64,000 nucleotides of DNA from Heterotrichella gracilis (lineage: Eukaryota; Sar; Xanthophyceae; Tribonematales; Xanthonemataceae), in contig JAULBX010025829.1 of assembly GCA_032358255.1 (NCBI GenBank), forward strand, positions 434,001 through 498,000. The letters run 5' to 3'. A program made the translations under genes and the position numbers. A model generated the notes under the pieces. The model was not told the DNA's origin. It worked only from the letters and a program-made list of their open reading frames with translations, and ran no database searches. This document shows, piece by piece, positions 46,557-54,051 of the stretch (the first letter of the stretch is position 1; the number at the start of each line of letters is the position of its first letter).

Positions 46557-48485
46557 CTAGGCCAACTTACTGCTCAAATCTTCCCACTTCTCCATTTCCT
46601 TCTCTAAATTACTTTTTAATTGATTGTAATTTTCAAAAAAGGTTTTGTCGTTCACTAATTTATCATACTGAGAAGCGTCGCTTAATTTATCGTCGCACTC
46701 TTTAATTTTTACTTCTAAACTAGCAATATTCTCTTCTACCTTTTTTATCTGACTACGAATTTGTTTTTGCTCTGCGTCATTATTCTTCTCGACTGCGCTC
46801 GAAGTGACAATTGGTTTTTTTTCTACTTTAACTTCTTGCGCTCTTCCGGTTTTATCAAGATCAAGCTGGTTCAATCGCTCTACTTTACGGATCTGCATGA
46901 ACTCTTCAATGTCACACAAGTACTCTTTTACTTTTCCATCGCGGAATTCAAATAAACGGTCGCAAATGCCTTTCATAAAATCCCTGTCGTGACTTACCAT
47001 AACAACAGTTCCTTCATAATCAATTAACGCACGTTTTAAAATATCTTTCGAACGAATATCTAAGTGATTCGTCGGCTCATCCATTAGTAATAAATTGTAT
47101 GGCTCTAATAATAATTTACACAATGCTAAACGCCCGCGTTCTCCCCCACTCAACACTTGTACTTTTTTATCAATGTCTTCTCCTCTAAATAAGAATGAAC
47201 CTAATAATCCACGTACCTGTTTGCGCACTTCACCAACAGCTGCTTCATCAATCGTTTCAAAAACAGTTTTCTTTGGATCTAATTTTTCTTCCTGATCTTG
47301 TTCAAAGTAACCCATCATTACACTGTGTCCTAATTGCACAGTGCCATCATGTTCAACTTTCTTAGCGATCATTTTCATCATGGTAGATTTACCTTCACCG
47401 TTTCGGCCAACTAAACCAATCTTCTCGCCTTTAGTGATAATAAATTCTGCACCAGAAAAAATATGTTTTGGTCCGTAACTTTTTCCGGCATTTTCAACCG
47501 TCAACACAATTTTACCGCTGTGTGCCGGCGCAGGAAAACGAAAGTTCATGCTCATGTTATCATCATCATCTACCTCAACAATTTCCATACGATCCAACTT
47601 TTTGATCAACGATTGCGCGAAAGCTGCTTTACTGGCTTTGGCACGGTATTTATCAATTAAAACTTCTGTTTGATTGATGATCTTTTGTTGATTCTTTGCA
47701 GCATTCTCTTGTTGCTCTTTACGCTCTTTACGAAGAACTAAATAGCGGGAATAATTTGTTTTGTAATCGTAAATTTTTTGATTCGAAATTTCGATCGTAC
47801 GATTGGTAACGCTATCTAAAAATGTCTTATCGTGACTAATAAGCATTACTGCACCCGGAAAAGTTTCCATGAACTCTTCCAACCACATAATAGCTTCAAT
47901 ATCCAAGTGATTGGTAGGCTCATCTAACAATAAAATATCCGGGCGTTGTAATAACAATTTTGCCAATTCAATACGCATTCTCCAACCTCCGCTAAATTCG
48001 GCAGTCTGACGCTCAAAATCTTTTCTTTCAAAGCCTAAACCTTTTAAGATCTTTTCTATCTCTTCGTTACGGTTACCCGCTCCCAACATATCCAAACGCG
48101 TGTAAACGTCGGTTTGTTCTTCAATCAATTTCGCGTAAGAATCGCTTTCGTAATCAGTACGTGTTTCTAAAAGATGATTTATTTCGTTAATACGTAATTC
48201 TAATTTTTGAATTTCCATGTAAGCCGTTTCTGTTTCTTCAAAAACAGTGCGACCATGTTGATGGATCATATCCTGTGGTAAATAACCAATGGTACATGAT
48301 TTAGGCATAGAGATCTCGCCCTTTGTTGGATTTTGTTGACCAGATAAAATTTTAAGCAAGGTACTTTTACCCGCTCCGTTTTTACCGGCCAAACCAATTC
48401 TATCTTTTGGATTTATTAAAAAGGAAATATTATCAAAAAGATTGAACCCCCCAAAACTTACTGTAACGCCATTAACCGAAATCAT
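46557..48485 (-). CDS. ABC-F family ribosome-associated ATPase
   Basis: Soluble protein with two ABC ATPase domains and no membrane part; ABC-F proteins act at the ribosomal E site. Domain 1: Walker A GKNGAGKSTL near residue 35, signature FSGGWRMRIELAKLLL, Walker B LLLDEPTNHLD. Domain 2: GRNGEGKSTM, signature LSGGERGRLALCKLLL, LLMDEPTNHLD. The linker between them is the Arg/Lys-rich PtIM-type helix pair; the C-terminal 80 residues form a coiled coil as in Uup/YdiF types. At residues about 560-567 (VTSSAVEK) the DNA is a GC-rich palindromic segment unlike its surroundings. Housekeeping rather than resistance type is likely. Confidence 0.93.
   Translation of the reverse strand: MISVNGVTVSFGGFNLFDNISFLINPKDRIGLAGKNGAGKSTLLKILSGQQNPTKGEISMPKSCTIGYLPQDMIHQHGRTVFEETETAYMEIQKLELRINEINHLLETRTDYESDSYAKLIEEQTDVYTRLDMLGAGNRNEEIEKILKGLGFERKDFERQTAEFSGGWRMRIELAKLLLQRPDILLLDEPTNHLDIEAIMWLEEFMETFPGAVMLISHDKTFLDSVTNRTIEISNQKIYDYKTNYSRYLVLRKERKEQQENAAKNQQKIINQTEVLIDKYRAKASKAAFAQSLIKKLDRMEIVEVDDDDNMSMNFRFPAPAHSGKIVLTVENAGKSYGPKHIFSGAEFIITKGEKIGLVGRNGEGKSTMMKMIAKKVEHDGTVQLGHSVMMGYFEQDQEEKLDPKKTVFETIDEAAVGEVRKQVRGLLGSFLFRGEDIDKKVQVLSGGERGRLALCKLLLEPYNLLLMDEPTNHLDIRSKDILKRALIDYEGTVVMVSHDRDFMKGICDRLFEFRDGKVKEYLCDIEEFMQIRKVERLNQLDLDKTGRAQEVKVEKKPIVTSSAVEKNNDAEQKQIRSQIKKVEENIASLEVKIKECDDKLSDASQYDKLVNDKTFFENYNQLKSNLEKEMEKWEDLSSKLA
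46785..46808. repeat. Palindromic element embedded in ABC-F coding sequence
   Basis: The GC-rich segment contains TCGACTGCGCTCGA flanked by CTTC and AGTGAC, quasi-palindromic, in otherwise AT-rich coding DNA. It encodes VTSSAVEK in the disordered stretch between ABC domain 2 and the C-terminal coiled coil. From memory, near-identical 'TTCGAGCGCAGTCGAG' segments recur between genes in Bacteroidota. Confidence 0.6.
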
Positions 48486-48578
48486 TATTCAAAAAATTAT
48501 TAAGCCGCAAAGATAGGCAAATTTTAAGGGATTTTAAAGGGTCTAAATGTATAAATTGTGAAATAATCAGGCATTGTT

Positions 48579-48644
48579 TTGCCTCTCTGAGGCAATTGAT
48601 CAGGTTTATGTTGTTTTCTATAAGTATTAAGTCCCTCCAGGACT
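48579..48644 (+). repeat. REP-like hairpin pair 1
   Basis: Hairpin A: TTGCCTC-TCT-GAGGCAA (48579-48595). Hairpin B: AGTCC-CTCCA-GGACT (48630-48644). Start-to-start distance 51 bp. Preceded by GTTT, as in the other two pairs. This and pair 2 fill most of the 279 bp between the ABC-F gene and the transposase; nothing else is seen there. Confidence 0.75.
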
Positions 48645-48689
48645 ATCAATCTTAGTTAGGAATGCAAATAATCATTAGAAAATAAAAAC

Positions 48690-48755
48690 GGCCTCAGCGA
48701 GGCCAAACCAGTTTAAAAGAAAAAGAAACGATCTTTCATTGCCCCGGAGGGGCAA
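48690..48755 (-). repeat. REP-like hairpin pair 2 (inverted)
   Basis: Hairpin GGCCTC-AGC-GAGGCC (48690-48704) and hairpin TTGCCCC-GGA-GGGGCAA (48739-48755). Read on the minus strand the order is GTTTTGCC-type hairpin first, second hairpin 51 bp on, the same layout as pairs 1 and 3 but inverted. It lies 9 bp from the stop of the transposase gene. Confidence 0.75.
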
Positions 48756-48764
48756 AACCATTCA

Positions 48765-49229
48765 CTATTTCAGGTCGAAATCAAACAAATATTCTTCTTT
48801 AAATTCGACCTCGTTTTCTCTTAAAAACTCAAGATATTCTTCATGAAAAGTTTTTTTGCCATGATGCACTTCCTGATTCTTAATATAATTCAATATCAGA
48901 GCAACATCTTTTTTTGAAACTGTAAATGCACCAAATCCAGCCTGCCAATAAAATTTACCTTTAAGGATCTTTTTATCATTTATAAATTTTGTAGAATGTT
49001 CTTTTATTTCCTTAACCAAATTAGATAAGTTCATGTCGGGCTTACAATTCAATAAGAGATGGACATGATCCGGCATACCATTAATGATAAACAATTTTTG
49101 GTTTTGATTGGCAACAATTCCTGTGATATACTTATACAGATCTTCTTTTATTTCGGGAACGATCAAAGATTCGCGATTTCTCACAGCAAAAACAACATGA
49201 TAAAATATTTGTGTATAGGTATCTGCCAT
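48765..49229 (-). CDS. REP-associated tyrosine transposase (RAYT), IS200/IS605-like Y1
   Basis: 154 residues from ATG at 49229 (MADTYTQIFYHVVFAVRNRESL). The HUH motif reads PDHVHLLL (about residue 60) and the catalytic Tyr is in ILNYIKNQEVHH (about 120), both intact, so it is probably functional. A longer frame starts at 49340 but would translate through the hairpin pair upstream. There is no TnpB. Hairpin pairs lie 12 bp before the start and 9 bp after the stop, which is the arrangement of a RAYT with its REP sequences; the upstream pair would fold in the mRNA leader and could limit its own translation. Confidence 0.88.
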   Translation of the reverse strand: MADTYTQIFYHVVFAVRNRESLIVPEIKEDLYKYITGIVANQNQKLFIINGMPDHVHLLLNCKPDMNLSNLVKEIKEHSTKFINDKKILKGKFYWQAGFGAFTVSKKDVALILNYIKNQEVHHGKKTFHEEYLEFLRENEVEFKEEYLFDFDLK

Positions 49230-49240
49230 TGTGTTTTGTT

Positions 49241-49305
49241 TTGCCCTTCCAGGGCAAGTATCGGGGCTTCTTATTCCGTTAAAAAAGTTTGGTCCCTCCG
49301 GGACC
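49241..49305 (+). repeat. REP-like hairpin pair 3
   Basis: Hairpin A: TTGCCCT-TCC-AGGGCAA (49241-49257). Hairpin B: GGTCCC-TCC-GGGACC (49291-49305). Start-to-start distance 50 bp, with GTTT before hairpin A as in pair 1. It lies immediately upstream of the transposase start codon. Confidence 0.8.
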
Positions 49306-49372
49306 GAAATAATGTTGATCAAATTAAAATGAGCAATCACTTGCTACATAAGCGTCATCTGCGTTCCATCCA

Positions 49373-52300
49373 TCAGCTGAGTTCGTAATTGATCTCCACC
49401 AGTTTGTCCATTTCTAACAAAAAAGTATCGTTTATTTCGATCTTATTTTTCTTAGAAAAGAGCTTTACGTTTTGGTGCTGTTCTTCGTCTTCTACATAAA
49501 ATTCAACAGAGCTTTTACCAGCATTATTGCTCATTAATTGCTCCAATTTATTGATAAGATTGTCGTTCACAGATGCCAATTTCACTTTCATGCGGATCAA
49601 ATTAAAAGCATTTGTCTTTACATCATCCAACAACTCAATTTTGTTGATCTTAATTTCTAAACTACCCGGTTGATTGTAACGTTCCTGCACTTTTGCTTTT
49701 ACAAAAACGAACAAGCCTTGTACCATGTATTTATTGTATTCCACAAAATCTTTTCCAAACAACATCAGTTCCGTAGATCCAAAATAATCTTCAACAATTA
49801 ATTTACCAAAAGCATTTCCTGTTTTACTGGTGCGGTTCTCAAAGCCAGTAATAATTCCTCCAAAAACAACTTCGCGATTCTTAAACGGTTCTAATCCTGC
49901 TTTTAATTGCGCGCAATTCGCATTGCATTTATGTTCTATAATTAATTTATATGGATCTAAAGGATGGCCACTAATAAAAAATCCTACTACTTCTTTTTCC
50001 CTGCTTAGTTGTTCTAAAGCATTCCACGGTTCTACTTTTGGTAACTGCGGTTCGCTTACTTCTACTTCATCTTCTCCACCAAATAAACTTGCCTGCGATG
50101 TATCATTCCCTAAATTTTTCTGGTTACCATAACGGATCATTTTATCGGTTAATGTATTGCCATCCTGGTCAAGCACAAAGAACATCGAGCGTGTCATATT
50201 CTCAAAACTATCAAAGGCACCGGATAAAGCTAAACCTTCTATACTTTTTTTGTTGACTGCTTTACTATCTAATCTTGCAGCAAGATCAAACACATTTTTG
50301 TACGGACCATTTGCATTTCTTTCTTCAACAATTGCACTTACCACATTCTCGCCAACACCTTTAATACTGGCCATTCCGAAGCGAATGTCGCCATTTGGCA
50401 TTACCGAGAATTTACCAAAACCTTCGTTCACATCCGGACCCAAAACTTTTAATCCGGCGCGTTTACATTCTTCCATAAAGAAGGCAATAGACTCAATACT
50501 ACCCGCGTGGTTTAAAGTAGAAGCCATGTATTCGCTTGGGTAATGCGCTTTTAAATATGCTGTTTGAAATGCTACATAAGCATAACAAGTAGAGTGTGAT
50601 TTATTGAAAGCGTAGGATGCAAAGGCTTCCCAATCTTTCCAAACCTTCTCTAGCACTTTTGCATCGTGTCCGTTCTTGGTTGCATTCTCAATAAATAATG
50701 GCTTTAATTTATCAAGTGTTTTTTTATCCTTCTTCCCCATTGCTTTACGCAATACATCGGCATCTCCTTTTGTAAAATTCGCTAGCTTCTGACTTAAACG
50801 CATTACCTGCTCCTGGTAAACAGTGATACCATAGGTCTCCTGCAGGTACTCATCCATCCCTTCAAGATCGTAGGTAATTTTTTCGCGGCCGTGTTTACGT
50901 GCAATGTAATTTGGAATGTATGCAATTGGTCCCGGACGATACAAGGCGTTCATCGCAATAAGATCCGTGAAGCTATCGGGTTTTAATTCTTTTAGAGACT
51001 TCTGCATACCAGCACTTTCATATTGAAAAATACCGTTTGTTTCGCCGCGTTGAAAAAGCTCGTAAGTCTTCTCATCTTCAAGCGAAATCGCATCTATATC
51101 AAGATCAATGCCGTGATTTAATTTTACAAGTGCAACAGCATCTTTAATAATGGTTAGCGTGCGTAAACCAAGGAAGTCCATTTTTAATAATCCAGCGCTT
51201 TCCGCAACGGAGTTATCAAATTGGGTAACCAGCATATCACTGTCTTTACCTTTTGTTACCGGCACATACTTCATCATTTCGCCGGGCGTAATAATTACGC
51301 CGCAGGCATGAATACCGGTATTGCGCAAACAACCTTCCAACTCATAAGCTTGATTTAATACGTCCGCCTCAGGACCTTTTTCTTCTGCTAATTTTCTGAA
51401 AGCGTGCGATTGTTCAATTACTTCGCGCCTGCCTTCTATCTTACCAAGATATTTCAGGTCAATGCCTCCCGGTTTTAATAATGCTTTTAATTTGGCATCC
51501 AGACTATCAGGAAATAATTTTGTCAAGCGATTGGCGTTATCTAATGGAAGGTCCAAAACCCTTGCTGTATCTTTGATAGCGGATTTACCACCCATTGTAC
51601 CGTAAGTAATAATTTGTGCTACCTGATCGGCGCCATATTTTTTAATTACATAATCAATAACAGCACCCCGGCCTTCATCATCAAAATCAATATCAATATC
51701 GGGCATGCTAATACGATCGGGATTTAAGAAACGCTCAAAGAGGAGATCGAACTTAATAGGATCTACATTTGTAATTCCCAAACAATAAGCAATGGCAGAA
51801 CCCGCAGCAGAACCACGACCCGGACCAACTGAAACACCAAGTCTACGAGCTTCGCGAATAAAATCGGCAACAATTAAAAAATAACCTGGATAACCCATTC
51901 TTTCAATCGTGGCTAATTCAAAATCAATACGTTCTTTAATAGCTGGCGTAAGATCAGGATAACGTTTTGCAGCACCTTCGTACGTGAGCTCGGTCATGTA
52001 AACAAACTGCTCAGCAATAATTCTTACCTCTGCTTTTTCGTGCTCAAGTTGTTCTGCACTATAATTTTTTGCAGCCCAGTCTTTTTCTTTAATGGCTATT
52101 ATTCGCGCGAGTGAGTCGTTAATAGCCTGTGCATTATTTGCAATAAAATCTTCAGCAATTTCAAATTTTGGTAATAATACGTCGCGGCCTAATTTAAATT
52201 GCTCGATCTTATCTACAATTAAATTGGTATTGGTGAGCGCTTCAGGAAGATCTTTAAAAAGAGCAGCCATTTCGGCCGGCGATTTAAAATAAAACTCATC

Positions 52301-53848
52301 GTTTGGCATACCATATCTAAAGCCGCGGCCTTTACCTTTAGGGGTTTCCAGTTTCTCGTTATCTTTTACACATAATAAAATATCATGCGATTTAGAACCT
52401 TTTCTATCAATATAATAATTACTGTTTGCGGCAAAATACGGAACGTTATGTTTTTTTGCTAATGCTAATAACTGCCCGTTAGCAAAATCCTCATCCTGAT
52501 TTTTATGCTGACGATTCAACTCAACATAAAAATCTTCTCCAAATTGTTCGAGGTACCATAAAAATGCGTTTTCGCCTTGTTGTTCGCCTAAGTTAATTAT
52601 GCTGTATGGCACTTCAGAATTTAAAGATCCTGTAGTTGCTATCAATCCTTCTTTATATTTTACAAGAATATCTTTATCAATACGCGGCACATAATAAGCG
52701 CCATCAATTAAGCCCATTGAACTAATACGACAAAGATTTTCGTAGCCCTTACGATTCTTTGCAATTAATACTTGCGTAAAACCATTATCTTTTTTCGTTT
52801 TATCTTTATGATCAGCGCAAATATTCACTTCGCAGCCAATAATGCACTTTAATTCTGTTTTCTTTTCACCTGTGACCTCTCCTTTTTCGAGAGCCGCATT
52901 ATGTTCTTTTATTTTTTTATTCTGACTATCAATTTCTTTCCAGAATAAAAATGCTCCGTACATATTGCCATGATCAGTTAACGCAACACCGGGGCTTTTA
53001 AATTCCAACGCTTTAGCTACAAGAGCAGCAACATCGCTGGTTGACTGCAATACGGAAAATTGCGTGTGATTATGAAGATGGCTGAATTTAAGATTGGCAT
53101 CAACCTCTGTAATAACGGTTTCAACAGTTGCAATTTTGGCCGCATCTTCTTTTTCCTTAGCTTCTTTAGTTTTGCGGTCTTTCCAATATTGCTCGTGTTT
53201 AGTCAGTTCGGTAAAATCAGGTGCCACGTAGTTAATTGCAGGCAACATATCTGCCGAGATCTCGCGCACTTTTGTAATGCCTCTTTTTATGATCTCGAAA
53301 AACACTTTTGTTGTAGCTGCCACGTCAAATGCGGCATTGTGCGCTTCGTCAAAACCGCTATTAAATAGTTTTTGGTAAAGCTCCGTTAAAGTTGGCCATT
53401 TAAATTTGCCACCCCTGCCACCCGGCAAAGCACAATATTCTGTGGTTTGATCGTTCTTGGTGTCAATAAAAGCCTTGCTTTCAAGCACATTCGGCAAACC
53501 GCAACGTAATAATTCGGCGCCAATAATGTTAATATCAAATTCGATGTTGTGTCCGCACAAATAAGCGGTTTCGTTAACAACATCTATAAATTTTTGTAAA
53601 GTATCTTTTAAGTTTTGCCCTTCTTCGTTAGCGCGCTCGTTAGTGATACCGTGAATTTGTATGGTAGCAAAGGGAATGGTGTAACCTTCTGGCTTAATAA
53701 TGATAGAATCATTTTGAAGCAGGTTTCCATTAGCATCGTGTAATTGCCATGCGATTTGCACCATACGCGGCCAATTGTCAAAATCGGTTAAAGGCGCGTT
53801 ATAATTGCGGGGTAAGCCTGTGGTTTCGGTATCAAAAATTAAAAACAT
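49373..53848 (-). CDS. dnaE: DNA polymerase III alpha subunit with N-terminal proofreading exonuclease
   Basis: Replicative polymerase of 1491 residues, about 300 longer than E. coli DnaE because a DnaQ-like DEDDh 3'-5' exonuclease is fused at the front: FDTETTGLP (D6, E8), GHNIEFDINI near 98 and HNAAFDVAATTKVF near 170 carry its catalytic residues. After a charged linker (about 215-255) comes the PHP domain (HLHNHTQFSVLQ near 262), then the polymerase core with PDIDIDFDDEGRG near 712 and GPGRGSAAGSAIAY, and a C-terminal OB fold (EVVFGGIITGFENRTSKTG). PHP metal residues look intact too. Such fusions occur in other Bacteroidota. It ends near the RAYT element. Confidence 0.95.
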   Translation of the reverse strand: MFLIFDTETTGLPRNYNAPLTDFDNWPRMVQIAWQLHDANGNLLQNDSIIIKPEGYTIPFATIQIHGITNERANEEGQNLKDTLQKFIDVVNETAYLCGHNIEFDINIIGAELLRCGLPNVLESKAFIDTKNDQTTEYCALPGGRGGKFKWPTLTELYQKLFNSGFDEAHNAAFDVAATTKVFFEIIKRGITKVREISADMLPAINYVAPDFTELTKHEQYWKDRKTKEAKEKEDAAKIATVETVITEVDANLKFSHLHNHTQFSVLQSTSDVAALVAKALEFKSPGVALTDHGNMYGAFLFWKEIDSQNKKIKEHNAALEKGEVTGEKKTELKCIIGCEVNICADHKDKTKKDNGFTQVLIAKNRKGYENLCRISSMGLIDGAYYVPRIDKDILVKYKEGLIATTGSLNSEVPYSIINLGEQQGENAFLWYLEQFGEDFYVELNRQHKNQDEDFANGQLLALAKKHNVPYFAANSNYYIDRKGSKSHDILLCVKDNEKLETPKGKGRGFRYGMPNDEFYFKSPAEMAALFKDLPEALTNTNLIVDKIEQFKLGRDVLLPKFEIAEDFIANNAQAINDSLARIIAIKEKDWAAKNYSAEQLEHEKAEVRIIAEQFVYMTELTYEGAAKRYPDLTPAIKERIDFELATIERMGYPGYFLIVADFIREARRLGVSVGPGRGSAAGSAIAYCLGITNVDPIKFDLLFERFLNPDRISMPDIDIDFDDEGRGAVIDYVIKKYGADQVAQIITYGTMGGKSAIKDTARVLDLPLDNANRLTKLFPDSLDAKLKALLKPGGIDLKYLGKIEGRREVIEQSHAFRKLAEEKGPEADVLNQAYELEGCLRNTGIHACGVIITPGEMMKYVPVTKGKDSDMLVTQFDNSVAESAGLLKMDFLGLRTLTIIKDAVALVKLNHGIDLDIDAISLEDEKTYELFQRGETNGIFQYESAGMQKSLKELKPDSFTDLIAMNALYRPGPIAYIPNYIARKHGREKITYDLEGMDEYLQETYGITVYQEQVMRLSQKLANFTKGDADVLRKAMGKKDKKTLDKLKPLFIENATKNGHDAKVLEKVWKDWEAFASYAFNKSHSTCYAYVAFQTAYLKAHYPSEYMASTLNHAGSIESIAFFMEECKRAGLKVLGPDVNEGFGKFSVMPNGDIRFGMASIKGVGENVVSAIVEERNANGPYKNVFDLAARLDSKAVNKKSIEGLALSGAFDSFENMTRSMFFVLDQDGNTLTDKMIRYGNQKNLGNDTSQASLFGGEDEVEVSEPQLPKVEPWNALEQLSREKEVVGFFISGHPLDPYKLIIEHKCNANCAQLKAGLEPFKNREVVFGGIITGFENRTSKTGNAFGKLIVEDYFGSTELMLFGKDFVEYNKYMVQGLFVFVKAKVQERYNQPGSLEIKINKIELLDDVKTNAFNLIRMKVKLASVNDNLINKLEQLMSNNAGKSSVEFYVEDEEQHQNVKLFSKKNKIEINDTFLLEMDKLVEINYELS

Positions 53849-54019
53849 GCCTGGATATGGTGATTTTAGTTAAAATTATAGGGTAAACGGACTATAAATT
53901 TACGATTTTAAAGGCCTTTATTTTTGGTTGTTGAAAAATATGGAAAGCTTATTGGTAATCAGGGTTTAACAATCTTTTAAAAACCTTAAAATTTCGTTTT
54001 TCTGTTTCATTAAAACTGT

Positions 54020-54027
54020 TATCTTTG
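54020..54027 (+). promoter_or_regulatory. -7 element before the PpiD-like gene
   Basis: TATCTTTG, a TAnnTTTG match, 24 bp before the ATG at 54052. The upstream -33 region is T-rich without a clear TTG. Confidence 0.5.
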
Positions 54028-54051
54028 CCAGTCATAAAAATTTTGAACGAA

